DNA of 64,000 nt from Chrysoperla carnea (lineage: Eukaryota > Arthropoda > Insecta > Neuroptera > Chrysopidae). Below are positions 36,401 through 51,400 of the stretch, piece by piece. A program made the position numbers and the translations under genes. The DNA lies in contig NC_058340.1 of assembly GCF_905475395.1 (NCBI RefSeq), positions 70,162,181-70,226,180 of the forward strand. Reading direction: 5' to 3'. Below the pieces are notes generated by a model that worked only from the letters and a program-made list of their open reading frames with translations, was not told where the DNA came from and ran no database searches. Every line of letters starts with the position of its first letter. The first letter of the stretch is position 1.

Positions 36401-39400
36401 GTCTTTCGTATGAGGAAAACATTCCTTGAAATTAAAGATTTCTCCTAGTGATTACTTCAATTGAAATTATTTGAAACCAGATCTTGCTGAGGTCAGCAAG
36501 TACGTAAATATCTCCACGTTTTCCGCCAGAATTTTTTCCCACGTTCGTGTCTAAAATCTATCTGTATCTTAACATGATAATTGGTTTTTCCGCAAGTTTT
36601 TAAGGGTAAAAATTACAGTTCGTTCGATTGAATGATTGACGAAGAACATGTTAAATTTGTTAACCAAGATTGGTAACAACGTTAAGTTGATACCAATCTT
36701 GTTACCACGTTTAGTAAAAACTTTTGCTAACAACTTATAGCATCTGGTCTGAAGAGACGAGCCTATAGTTAAGAAAATATTTTAAGTCAGATATATAATT
36801 TTTTTGGCATCATTATAAATTAGAAAATTCTTATCGCTTTTAAATTTTTTAAACATATTTAAGCAATGAATCGAAGAGCTTTGTTCTATTTAAACTAAAA
36901 ATAAATTTTTTAATTTAGTTCAACTATTTTTTATGTCAACTGATAAACTGTCTATTTTTAATTAAATGATATATTTAAATCTATTTTTTATTTTCAATTA
37001 AAGCTATTTTAATCTAATACAGACTGCCCCCCAATGGAAAATTATTTTTCCAGACAATTTTATACAAATCCTCGGTGTTTTATGTAATTTTAGGGTCCCC
37101 GCAGACTGCAGACTTTTTATCGGCCGATAGTTTAGTCGGGTTGGGCTGAAAGTGCGCACACCGAGCCAACTAAACAGTTTGGTTGGTGAACAGGGCGCAC
37201 ACTAGTCCAACAGTCGGCCGACTATTCTCGAACTAGTTTGTAACTGACTGTTGAAGTGGTCGCACAATGAAAATATTGTCCAGGAAAATTATTGGTCTCA
37301 TCATACTCCGGAGGAGGAAAACCAACAAGAGATTCCGAGAGTATCGGGTGCATCCCATTCTCAGTGATAGATTAGTTAGTGGAAAATTTTACACTATGAA
37401 TTCCAAATTACTTGATTACCCGAAAAAAATTTCCGCCTATTATTGAATGAGCATTACCAGCTTCAATGAACTTTTCAAGCTAATTGGACAAGCAATAGCG
37501 AAGGAGGATACAAATTTAAGACTTTCTATACCTGTGGAAGAGCCACATCACAGAGCGAACTGAGCTATCGGCCGACTAAACAATCGTCATGTATGCCCCA
37601 ATACTGATTAAACAGTCGGCCGATAGTTGGCCGACACATAAGTTTGAATGTAATTGGGTACCACATCAAACTTTTTTATCGGCCGATAAAAATCGCTGTA
37701 GTGTGCGCATATGCATTCCTCTCCATACTGATTAAGAAGCCGACCAAACTATCGGCCGATAAAAAGTCTGCAGTCTGCGGGGGCCCTTAATAGTCTCTTT
37801 CTGTAACAGACATCTCGAAAACTACAAAATTATTGTTTAAGATGTCGGGGCCCATTGACAATGGCAATCTCACCGGGATGCGAAAATCAAACGGAGCTGT
37901 TTTTTTTTCTTAAATTACCTCGACGCCTTCTTGCGTGAGGATCTTTCTTGTACAAATTTGGTCGTACAAAAAATAAAAAAGTACTTATTTTCGAAATTTG
38001 GAAATGGTGACCGCGAGGTCACACTTTCAACACAGAGTTTTTAATTAAAATTTAAAAATAGATTTAAATATATACGAAATTTATTTAAAATGAATTTTAA
38101 AAAATCATGCAAAGCAAACAAACCTGTCGCTTAATTCAGCACGTTCTTCTGCTCTTTCAAGATCTTGTTCCATCATTACAAGTTTTCTTGCCACCTAAAT
38201 AGGTAAAAAGCACACAAAAACATGCATTTTGTTAAAAAAAATCAACAACAAAATTTTATTTCTCTAATTTCTAAATCAAACAAACACACACAGACACACG
38301 AAAAATTGAAACACGACAACACAATTTCATGCAATTAAATTACAACAATTTTCAACATTACTCTGCAACAACTGAAAAACATTTTTCTGGAACAACAAAA
38401 ATTGTAATTGCATTCTTTAAATACACATTGTTTTTTCGTGTTTAGAGGGCTCACATTTGAAGAGCCTTGGTTTACAAGTGCTTAAGGAGCTCAGAAAAAA
38501 GCGCAATTAAGTGTGACAACAGTGACATAACCAACGATGCTCTTAAAATTATAATTTCAAACTTTGCAAATCACAAAAGCAAAATCAAATTTTAGAAATC
38601 TACAAACAAATCAAAACTTTATAGAAATAAATGGAATTCATACTTTTCTCCTGCTTCGGCACGTTCTTCTGCTCTTTCAAGATCGGCTTCAACCATGGCC
38701 AATTTACGGGCCACCTATGTTATAAAAAATTTGATATAAATTTCGACACACGCTATTTTTTCGAAAATTCAATCAAACAAAAAAGCAGGAAATCATTTTA
38801 GATTGGTATTGGGTTTGCATTGATAACGACAAATCTAAAGCTTGTTCTACGCGGAGCGGTTACGAATTTAAATTTTTTCATATTTTGTACTTGGAGTTTG
38901 ATGAATGGCGATATTAATTGGGGTTGTATCAATCTAAAAAAATTTTAGAGCAAGCCGAACCTGATTTGAAATTTACTAAACCAGGGGTAATTCTACGAGC
39001 TTGGTTTGAAGATTCGACAACAAATAGAAGGCTCATAGTTTGTAGGATGATAAGCTTTTACTCCTTGTTATTTTATTCAATGTAGGAATAAGACTTAACT
39101 TGTGGATCCCCCTCCCTTTTTCCATATCACCTTTTGAGTTTGAAAACAATCTTGAATTTTGGTTAAAATAAAGCTTGCTTTAATTGATATTGGGAAAGCG
39201 CTAAAAATATAAATAAACGAAGCGAAAGATTGGAAAAATATTATGGAAATGGAAATGACATTTAGATATCTAAAATGTCTTGGATATTTGATCAAAACAT
39301 ATAATCGCCTTACCCAAGTGTACGTTCTCTTTAATCTAAAAAGTGGATTATCCTTTTTCGTTGAGAGAAGTTTGAGGATAGGGTCGAATTTCAAATGATT

Positions 39401-42400
39401 ACTCACAAATCTACTAATGTAGCGCGCGTGTTGCCCAGAACATCTAAAGGCATCACAGACATGTCATTGCTCAATCTCTTATGACCTTTTTGCCTTTGAA
39501 CTATTAGATTTATTTTGACGCCTATAAATTTGCGGTAGAATTTTTATCGACAATTTTGCAACACTTTACTTGTGTCGCGAATTAAAAAATTGTTTTCAAT
39601 GCAAAACCCCCAATTTTGAATATAAAGAAGGCATTGTTTTAATCCCAACAATGACGTAAATTTTAATTAATCGCAATTCTATGACCATTATCCAAGTAGT
39701 AAGGACTTTTAATTTCAAATTTCTGTAAATCGAATTTCCTTGGAGAAAATTAAATTTAAGAAATTGCAATTACTTAAATCAGTCTTAAAGTTAACAATTT
39801 TGTTTTGCGTATTGGGAATAAAACAATTATACCTTAATTAAATTTTTAAAGATTAAATTATAAATAAATACATGCTCACACTCAAAACAATTTAGTTATT
39901 TAAACGCATCATTATAAGAATTTTATTCGAACACTCACACCTTATTCGACCGTTAGTACACACCAAAAAAAACACAAAATTGGAATTTGTTTCTTTTTCA
40001 TTGAAAGCCCTCAGTCTTCTTTACACACCCAGTCATACATTATAAATTATTCAAATAAAAATTTCTTTTTCGTAGAATTTCATTGTAAATGTTTTTTTTA
40101 ATCTATTATTGAAATTCATTTAGCTTTATCTAAATCGATTTTGTAATTAAGATATCGATTGACCTTGGAATTAGTATAAATTTTGTCTTAGCATTTTTTT
40201 TTTCTTAGGTTTTTCACAAATAAGTAAACTTTCAAGATACGGGAAGGGGGTATTATACTCTTAGGTTAGGTTAGAGTGGCTGTCCTGGGGTGGGACACAC
40301 TTAGATCATAGGGTCCGTTGTGATATCGTAAATGGGTTGGCCCATCCCCGGCCACTATTGCATGAACCATTTGGAGCTGTTTAAGAACAGCAGGAGGTCT
40401 TTGACGTCGACTGACTTTAGGTCGGAGAGAAATGAGACATTGTCTCCTCCTCGTCAGCACTGTGACAGCTCCTGCAGTAGTCGTGATACACTGCCAGGCC
40501 TAAGCGTTCAGCATGCTTGCCGCCCAGCCAGTGTCCTGTGATAGCCGCAACAACTTTGCGAACAGAGGCCCTTGGAAGTGATATGAGAACTTCGGAACGC
40601 CTGCTATTGTACTCAGACATATCTGTCTTGTAGTACCACAAGTACGTTCTTCCCTCCATCTAAGATTGGCCTTATCCGAAACGTTAAAATATTAAGTTTT
40701 TACTGGGAAAACTTAAAAACATTTACAATGAAAGTTACCATCCAAAGAAATTTCTATTCCAAATACACAATATAGAAACCATGGAACATATTTTGGAATG
40801 GTTTCAAAGTAAACTAATACATACTTTAATGTATCATGGCACCCTAGTTTCATTGGATGGATTTCACCAAGCACGATTTCAGCATCATATTTTTCGAAAG
40901 AAAAGTTTTTAAAAAAAATCAACGAAATTGAATGTGGAAAATTATTTTCAGAAAATTTTCACTGTTGTATGTTGTTTTTTTTTAAGTTTCAAATCGTCAT
41001 CAATTGTTTTTTTATTTCCTTTTTTTATTAAAAAACTGTATTTTTAATTAATTTAAATGAATTATTTTAAATCTTACTTAAACTAAAACTATTTATTAAA
41101 ATTTATTTTTCTTGGAAATTTAACCAACATTTTTTTTTTATTAAAATTTTTTTAGCCAACAAATTTTGTTCAATTTTTGGGGATTTTTCCCATGATTTTT
41201 TTTTAAATTAAATGAATATTGAAAATTGTATTTTAGATAATTTTATATTTATGTAATAATGTAGGTAAATTTTAAACCAGTGAGTCACAGTATAATTACA
41301 TACAATATAATATGTACACTTTTAACTGTGACACACTGTATATGTTTTTTATTTTGAAACTAAACAAATTTTGTTTCAAGTGCTTTATAAGTCGAGACTA
41401 CATATTATGTTATGTAGAAGAGAATGTAAATTTCAATGGATCCACACATATCTGGATTTTATTTAATCAAGAAGAGAATATCGTTAGACAGTAGCCGGGC
41501 ATCGAATCTGAGTCCTCTAGGTATCTGGCCTAGTTTCTTATATCATCTCAGTAATTACTGTTGTTAGGATTTGGTTCATATAGTTGGTACACTGGTTTAT
41601 TTTTATTGTATGCATCGATATAAATACTATACAGGCTGTTTGATTATACATTTGTGTTAATGCATCCATGAGTATGAGAGAGTACATATGTACATACAAT
41701 GTGCATAAGAAAGATATAATACTATTATATGTTGGTCTAAAAAGAAGATATGTTATTATTTTTTTGCATTAATCAGGCATACAAGTGTCCCTGAGAAAGG
41801 TATCCCACTCTCCAAAGTCTTAAATATACAAACATATAATAGTATATCTTTCTTATACACATTTTATGTACAAATAAAATCTGTATACACTGTATATGAG
41901 CTTCTCAGCTTCTAACCCATGAGAGGGGGGAGTCTAAAGAGGGGCAAATAAGATTTGGCCTAAAAATTGTATCAATTCAAGAGAATTTTGACATAAACAT
42001 ATAAGTAGTTAACTAAATCATTGATAAATATTTTCCCTTGATACGCAAATGATACTTTAGGCAGTAGCGTACGATTTCAATGCTTATTTAAACGCCACTA
42101 TCTCAAAATCTGAATAAGTCCCCTTTGCATCAGGCAACTTGACTAGAATATTATTATTTCCAATTTTAAAACACAAAATTGGAAAATTATCCTTTCAAAG
42201 ATATATTGGTCAAAACACGGTAGAGATTTATTGGAGACCGCGCCCGATACTAGGCAGTCCGGAATTTGTACGATTGTAGCCTAAAACTAACCAAACGTCA
42301 CCAGGTTATCCAAATCATCAATTATCAACGATCATGACTAATCATCGTTTGGTAATCAATATTTTGGATGCGGAGAACCAGGGAAACAAATACGTGATTT

Positions 42401-45400
42401 TTTAAAAATTTGCAATATTTGGTTTAATTTAGTCTAACATTTAACATGAACCTCCGACTACGATTACCTACATTAAATCAAATTGTGCTAGATTAAAGTT
42501 TAAGAGGCCAACTAGGCAATAATTGTGCCACTCTTTTGGTCTTATTAAATTTTTTCTTTTAAAGTCTGTGTTTTTCTCTAGGAAATATTTATGTCATGTT
42601 CGCCAGTACGAAGTCTTCTTTAAACGATTTCCTGCATACGTTTTACTAGTTTGAACCTCTTTCGCTAAAATGGTGACTGGCTCGATGAAGGAGACACATA
42701 ACTTTAGAATTTTTCACATCATGGTTTGAGTTTATCGAGGTTCTACTGTAATTTCTATGAACAATATTCCATTTTTAAGCATTAATGAAATGAATAAATT
42801 TAAAATTTAATTTACAGGATAATTATGTAAGCATACACCAACATACAAATTAATTAATATTGGTGTTGATTGTTCGGGTACATGAACGAACTCATCACGA
42901 ACCATGCACGATTTGTCAAATTTTATATTCAACAACCTTCATGAAATACCACACACAAAGACCACGCGAACTGCAACGTATTGTCTGTGTTTGTACGCTG
43001 TATTGGTATTCAGTTCATTGTTTACATCATGCCTTTAGGCATAACATAATTTTATTACGGCTGCGGCTTCATTTAATTAAATGCAATTTTATTTCAAGGA
43101 CTAAGTTTCATAGTTTTTTTTTATGAAAAACATCACTTTAGAGTCGAATAAAGGAAGATTTCTGAAAAATTTCGTTGATTAGTACATATTGGACTCATGA
43201 CAAATTCTAAAATTAATGGAAAATCGAAAGCTTCAAGGTAACCCACCACGCGACTTTTTTGAATTATGAAGAGGAAATCGTTTAAAGAAATAAGTCGATC
43301 ATGATTTTAATTGTAGGCAATCGTAAAGTTTGTACGTGCGATTTAAAATACGATTGCACATTTGTAGTTTATGTGTTGTAAGCTCCACCATGGTAATTGA
43401 AAGCGAGTTTCTGGCTCATTAGAAGGAAAGTCGTATGAAAGGCTCAAGGTGATCACAAAAATCCATTTTGAAAATTTTCTGAATCCCGATTTTCTTGTAT
43501 AATTATTTTGACACGATTTCTGATAAATTTCGTTTTTCGTTTGCGAAATATGTCGATCATGGCTTCAACTACATGCAGTCGTTAAGTTTCCATGGGCAAT
43601 TGAAAATCACGATTGCACATTTGCAGTTTACGTGTTGATAGCTCTGAATCTTGATTTTCTTGTGTGCTTTTTGGGAGCAATTTTTTTTTGGGTCAAAATA
43701 GCTCTAAAACTCGGTATTATCGATTTCTAAATTAATTTTTTTTTTATCTTTTTGAAAATCGAAAAACTTTTTTGTCAAAGTTCGATAAGATTCAGTATAT
43801 AGAGTAAATTTAATCCAAAAAATAGAAAAATCGCGTACATTTGACGATAAGATCAGTATTTTCTTTATTATCGTCGAAAATTATATCATTTTGGAAATAT
43901 TTTTAACGTTATCTCGAGAATTACCCCTCCAGATATCAAATGAATTGAATCTTTGTGTTGTTTGAGTTTTCTTTATTCTATTATTCCCAGAATTATGACT
44001 TTCTTGGTGACTACTCAAAATCCAAAATAAAATCGCAAACATCAAGTATCGAAAAAATCATCAGAAATTTGTAATTTGGATAAAAATCGTAGCCAAACTT
44101 CAAAAAACACAAAAATCAACTTCATTGTTAAACAGTGTCCATGTTCCCTGTAATTTCATGGTTTGTGGTCACTTCTATCAATTAATCGATCAATTTTTGA
44201 CTAGTTTCAAACAGATTCAATTTTTGTTTTTGGATCATTCATTTTTTATCAGATGTAGACAAAAATTGATCCGTTTCTAATTCTTATTTAACCTACTAAT
44301 TGCTAACTAATATTCCTAATATTATAAACATAAAAATTGATTCTATGTTGAATGACCTTTCAATTTAAATACATAAATAATATTATGTAAAAAAATATCA
44401 TCTTTGAATGATAACTGTTTATAAGATCATCCTACATAGACATTTAACAGAGCTGCCATCTTTTAATTTATTTATTAAATTTTTCCTAGCTGCCATCTTT
44501 TAATTTAATTATCAACTGTTTTTCTACATTTTTCAATATTCATTTTAGAACAAAATTGTTTCAAATAAAAAATACAAATTTAAATTAAAAAATCTAATAA
44601 ATTATTTGTGACTTTAAGGATATCACTTACAAATTTTCACTTTCCAAAATTCTATCATCTATGCCTTAATAAATTTTTTTTCTATTTATAAAAATTATTA
44701 TTTACAAAAAAATTTCTGTTAACAAATCTAAATAAATTCTCCCTGAATTCTCATTATTAACTATAAAATATTATTTAAACTATTTATAACCAACAAAAAT
44801 ATATAAAAAAAGTTATTTGTTAATATATTTTTTTACACTATATTACAAGTAAAACACTTTTTTATTTTTGAAGAAAATTTTAAAGGAAAACAGATTTTTT
44901 TTTACATAACATAACCACACTTATCACCCGAATTTTATTTAATTTACAAAAAGAAAAATTATCCACGCACAAATTTAAATTCGTCGAAAAACATCACATC
45001 GAAAATTTCGGTCAAAACACGTAAACATGTTCCATGGTATCGTAAAATTATTTTTTTACACAATTGTGAGATCAACAACATTTTGGTTTATTCGTCATCG
45101 ATTATCTCGGCGTGTAGAAGACTTCGTTAATTGTTAAAATTAGTTGCAACAAGAAAAAATGGTTAATTTTACAACAGATTTATTGATTTTTTTGTAAGAG
45201 ACATCTGTTGTCATATGTAAAAACAAAATTACACACTGTACACAAACAAATTTAAGGAGGCACCTCATCATATTTCTTGTCAGCTTCCTCTGCGAGGAAA
45301 CGTGCTTCTTTCAATTGTGATTCAAGAGCATCCAAACGCTCTTCATCGGCTAATGAACGATTCTCAAGAATTTTGCGAGCACTAAGAAATACGCATATTA

Positions 45401-48400
45401 CGTTAACACAATTATCAAAATAAACAAAAATTCTTAAAACTAAAAAGGGAGGTTTTAAATTTTTAAAGGAAAAATCTGCTCAGCATTCTCTTCTCCTAAA
45501 CAGCAATAACTCCTCTTAAGCAACCCTGAAAAATCCTGAAACGCCAGAAAAAACTACGACCCACAAATTTAAACCATCTCTCTCATTCTACTAAATACTT
45601 TTTTCTAAAAAATTTATCAAATCACATAAATTTCGTAGGACGAAAAAAAGTCTTTGTTTCGAAATCATCAATTTTTACTGTCTTAGAAAATTAATCATTC
45701 AAAAGCCAGTAGAAGAATTCAATTCTTTAGAAAGGCTCGATATAAATTGACTCATTCCTTGTATCTTGAGAACAATCAAATTGCAACACAATATACAGTG
45801 TATCGCATTTAAGATGAAGACACCCTCATATTTTCGTTGTTTATAGGAATATTGATTTGATATTTAGCACAGTCATACAGGGTGATTGGTCACATTTTTT
45901 AAGATACTTAAGAATATCTTAAAAATGTGACCCCCCCCCATCACCCTGTAAGACTGTGCAAACTTTCATATCAATATTCCTATAAAAAAACGAAAGTATG
46001 AGGGTGTCTTCCTCTTAAATGCGACACTGTAGATTGTCTGTCCGCAATTAACTTTCCAAGTTAATAAGTGCCAAAAAAGTATACTTTGAGATATCACAGA
46101 ATTATTTACTTTGATGTTTTAGATTTTGAATTTCCACTTCCCGAGCTTCCTTCATTAAACCGCCCGATTACTAGCTATTAGCCTATAAGCTCTAATAGCG
46201 TAATGACAATTATTGATCTCTTTCGAGGAAAAATGGCAATATTTATGTGATTTGATTAAAATTTTTTTGAATTTTGTTGAGGTAGGTTTTTGAGTAGTTA
46301 AAAGTACCTCTTCATATTTTTTATCTGCTTCTTCTGCAATTAATTTTGCCTGTGTTAATTGAGCCTCCAATATAGCAACTCGATCGTCTTCCATATTCGT
46401 TCGATTTTCCAATGCTTTTCTTATCCTAATAAAATTTTTTTATAAAAAAACAAAATGGTTAAGTTTTAAAACAAAATACAAAAAAATTAGAATATTTTCA
46501 TGGAAAAATTTTTGATTTTCCAAAGTTCCAAAACAGAATTGCATCTTTTTTTCGTCTTCTGAATTCTTCTCAAATTTATTCTGATCTAAGTAGTCTTGAA
46601 GGTCGACCCTAATTCGGATATTATACTATTCCTTTGCAAACTTCGAGTACTATTTTAATTTTACTACGAATATATGATTGGGTTACGATATTTTCGATAA
46701 CATGGGGTTTGCTCCCACGCTAAAAACTTCACGTTACAAGGTCTGACGTACCTAGTATTTCCCATTCCTTCATTGATTTTCCGGTATTCCGGAATAGCGT
46801 CGGGTACAAAAAATCTTTTTCTCACGTTACAAGGTCTGACGTACCTAGTATTTCCCATTCCTTCATTGATTTTCCGGTATTCCGGAATAGCGTCGGGTAC
46901 AAAAAATCAAAATAACTTTTTGACTTCTGACTCACACAGAGGGTTATCATGAGTATCGTGCCTATGTACCTGAGTGACTGTCTGTGGCATTGAAGCTTCC
47001 TAAACGGATGACCCGATTTTAGTTTTTTTTTAAACGTAATTCGAGAATGTTTTAGCTATGTTTCAAGTGTGAGTTAGGTTTCAATATCTGAAAACAAAAA
47101 ATAGGTGATTTTCAAAACGGCTGAGCAAATTTTCTTGAAACATAGCTAAGATAATTCTCGATTAAATTATTTAAAAAAAAAAATAAAAATCGGTTCATCC
47201 GTTTAGGACCTACGACGCCACAGACGAATAATCATTCGCACCCTATTTTGTGTCAAGGGTTTCTTTCAATTTTTAATTTATGCGTTATTAAAAATTAAAA
47301 ATAAGGTGATTGATTTTATGTTAAATTTAAATTTATCAAAAACGCTGACAACGTTAAGTTAAACAGCTATCGATGAATTTAATACGAACAAAAAAAAAAA
47401 GCATTTTAGATTAAATAATAGGATTTTAGATTGTAATCTAATTAAACGTACAATTCTTTATACCACTTCCTATGTTAAATCGGAAGTGGTGTCCGTCATT
47501 CCAAATATATTATACAAACGGTTATTCAATCATAACGATTCGATGTTACATTGAAAACACATAATCAAATACTGAAACCAAATCAATTATTTTATTAATT
47601 TAATAATAAATTTTATATTCGCTGACGGGGAAAATCCATATGAAAATATTCTAATTTTTTTTCTTCAACTTATTTTAACTAAAAATACAAACAATAAATT
47701 TTTATATAAAAAAAAAATTCTCACTTTTTTTATAATTTAAGCAAATTAAATTCTTAAATTATTAAGTCAACATTTTTATATAATAAAGCAATATTTGACC
47801 TTGACTCTAATATTAGTGCTAAAATTTTTAACAAAATTTAAGAACAATAAAAAAATATCTCTTTTACAAAATGTATCTTCTTTGTTTAATACACACCGCA
47901 AAAAATTGTAAATCGACACTTTTTGATTTCGTTAAAAATACAAAATATTTGCAGCCATGTAACTTTGTTATTATTATTCCTTTGGCACTCTACCAGTGCT
48001 GGTTTTAAGGGCAAAAAAGTGAGCTTGAAGATACTTTAGTTCAATTTACTCTAAAAATAGAAGTATTGCCGCGGGAATAGTAAAGTCAAGAGCATTTGTA
48101 AACGTAAAAAAAGTTCAATATCGGACCTACGATCGTTAGAGAGCACTATTTCCCTCCCTCCAATTTGACAAGTGTTTCGTAGTTGCTAGTACTTAGATCA
48201 AGGGCTTCTCTGTGTCCTCTTTGAGAACAACCTGTCAATCGAAGGTCAGACATTTCCGGATAAGAAATGCTATTTTAAGCAAATGAAACTATAGGATTCT
48301 GTGAAGGCTATACTCCACAAAGAAAGCCCATAGTTTCACAGGGGTTTCTCCTAGGATTGATATATCCAAACATTCTAAATCTAACGCCTGGCAGGTTTCT

Positions 48401-51400
48401 TCATGTGCAAATAACAGGCTCAGGTTAAAGAGATGTTTGAGACGACTCGTCTCGTGCTAACGAGTCCACAGCTTCCCTTTAACACAAGAGTTACCAACAT
48501 CAAGATCAGCCTGACTGTGTTATCAGTGCCAGGCGAATAAGTTCCTCGAAGCAATCTTAGACTATTCTCGATTGAAATTTTGACGCCTCAAGGACCCGAA
48601 ATGTGGCCTAGCTACTTAAGAAGATGCTGATATGTACTCCACTGCAAAACTTTCATGTTACAGATGTGGGCATCTCTTAGCATGCCAAAGATTTCCTGCA
48701 TATTTGTAAGCGAAAACCGTATAATTTTAATTAAATCGTACATTCAAAAACATCAACTCTTTAATTCCACTTTATTCGATTTCTATCAAAAATAGGACAC
48801 ATTTTGTAGAAATTATTTTTTTAGAGAATTTTACGTTCTTTAATTTAATTATAATTTGTTTTCGTATTTTGAATACTTTCAAAAATATTTCAAGATATTT
48901 GAATTATTTTGATTTAACCACGGGAGCCAGGTGACCTAATGTTTGGGACTCCATAATCTCTCTACTGAAGCTTCATATAGACTTCTACAATACCTATCCT
49001 CCAAAACACTATAAGCAGGATTACCACAGATCCCTAAACTATGAAGTATTCGATGAATTTTTATTTTTTTAAATAATTTTCGTTAATTGAAAGTCCTATT
49101 TTATTAATAGGTAACTTAGTTGAAATACTTCTGCGATTAACATAATTATAAAACATATTCTTGATAGGAAAAAATTAATCTTATTTTCTACCACAAGTGT
49201 TATCATTGAATTTGATAATAGAAACATTTTACCGACATTTATAAAAAATTGATTAATATTAAAATTGAAAAATAAAATTTTATTTTAAAGAAACAAAAAA
49301 AAAGATTATACTACAAGAAATTGAAAAATAAAATTTTCGAAGCAAAAGAAATCAAAAATGTAATTTTTTAAAAAATATAATAAGTAAATAATATTTCGTT
49401 TATTTTTCACCTATTTAAAAATTTTATAAATAATAATCTTATCAAAAACACAAGTCAGTAAGTAATCATTGTAATACATATATTATGATATTTACTTAAT
49501 GATAACATTTTTAATTATTAATGTATTTGGAATAATTTTTGAAAAATATTTGCTTTGACATGTTGCGGCATCATTATTTTATTCTGATGTGTGACTCAAG
49601 GTAGAAAAATAGATATTTTTTAAACTATTCAAATTAAGGATTGCCTAAGATTAAAATCAAACGTCTAGTCTAGGCTTGGTACACTCTGTATCACATAAAA
49701 AGCACGTATTTTACCATTCTAACTGTTATAACTATAACATTATATGTAAATTAAATGAACCATTATAGTAATATCACTTAGGATGGCTTAACTTTTACGT
49801 TTATTTGGACTTAGAGCAGGCATGGGCAAACGGGACTTATAGAAGTTCAGACTTCTGTAACTAAAATACGAGTAAGACAGTGACAACCAAAAATACGAGT
49901 AAGGCAGAGAGAGGCAACATTTTATTTTCTACCAAGCTCATTACTATTAGAGAAACTGAGATAGGTAGAAGCGTCGTATAGCCGTCTGGCTTCACCCTCT
50001 ATAAGCAATACGGACTTAGATAAAGATACACGCCATAAAGTTTATGACACACAATAAATTTATAACAATGGTGACTTCGACTTAAAAAAACTCACCCATG
50101 CCTGAGTTAAGAGTATACTTTAAAATCAAACGAGAAATATTACTGACAATTTTCGTAAAAAGAACAAGTTATTGGGCTAAGAATTATTAGTCTACAATTC
50201 TACATCAATGGTGCACAATTTGTAGGCTGCGATCCATTTTTTACTACCTTTCTTTTAACTCGTATTGTCTGCTTGCCTGGTGAAAAAACTTTGAATCGTT
50301 TTTTAACCCTATTCCCGTGATTTAATCGAGCGGAAACTTTGCAGACAGGCTCGTAGCGACAATAAAAATTAAATAAATTTAAACCAAGAAAGGATTAAAA
50401 ACTTGGTTTAATGGGTTAGTTTTTGAGTCGTCAATTTTACAAAAAAATTTATTCGACAAGATTTTTCTTCTAAAAATGGTGGAAAATATTAAAACCACTA
50501 TATTAAAAATATTCATGGGTCAAAAGAAAATTGTATACAAAATAATTGGGTCGCAATAGGGAATAGCTTGCGCATCACTGATCTCTTCACAATAATTTCT
50601 AGAGATGTATGTCTTTAAGCGGTTAAATATAAAATTTTAAGTTTTTCTTTTTTTGGAAAATCATTAACAAATTTTACACGATTTTATAATTTTGCGTTAA
50701 TATTAAAAGTAATATCTTTTTTTAAAGTGTGATTATTGAATAATATGGTAATATTTAACCGGAAGTAATAAGATTACAGGATGTTTAATTCATTTGTCAT
50801 GGAACAACAAATAAATAATATATTGTAGGAGTGAATATTATGCATATTATTCATTAAATATGGGTTAGAAGTTCGAAATATTCACATGGTCTTGCTTTGT
50901 GTGTCTGATTCTGATACAAAAAAATGTAATCGATTGTGTTTTTTACAAAACATAAATCGAATTGGAGTCATCGTTCTAACATGGCCCCTAAAAGTTACCA
51001 TTTTGGGATAGTATTGTTACCATTTTGGGATAGTATTAAGTTACCATTTTGGGATAGTAAGTATTATCAAAAGCAATTTTTCTTGAAAATTAGCTTTTCG
51101 AAAGTCTATCTTACAATTGAAGGAATCTCTGTGCTTCTGATAGGAATACCACAAATGGATCTCTAGCACCTAGACTAAGAGGCCCTTACCTGGACGCGTT
51201 AAGTCTTTGGGTAAGAGGTACAATTCTAAGTAGATGAAGCTATAAGTCGAGGTGTCGACCTGTGTCGAGGTCAAACGCCATACAGAAAGCCTAAAGTTTC
51301 TCCACCAGGATTGATGGATCCAAGTTTTCGGACCAAAACATTCTATATCAGACACTCTTCAGATTTCTTCAGATGCAAATAACATATTTGGAGGTTTCAT

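Noticed and set aside
39095-39406. 103-codon minus ORF beside the 18S fragment.
   Set aside because: No domain, no splice context, not part of Tm1.
41480-41545. Minus-strand GATTCGATGCC as a B box.
   Set aside because: No A box at tRNA spacing.
42860-43126. 88-codon plus ORF.
   Set aside because: No recognisable domain, inside a Tm1 intron, on the opposite strand, with composition like surrounding DNA.
46664-46858. 64-codon minus ORF with internal repeat.
   Set aside because: Produced by the tandem 85-bp duplication; no start context, homology or splice evidence.
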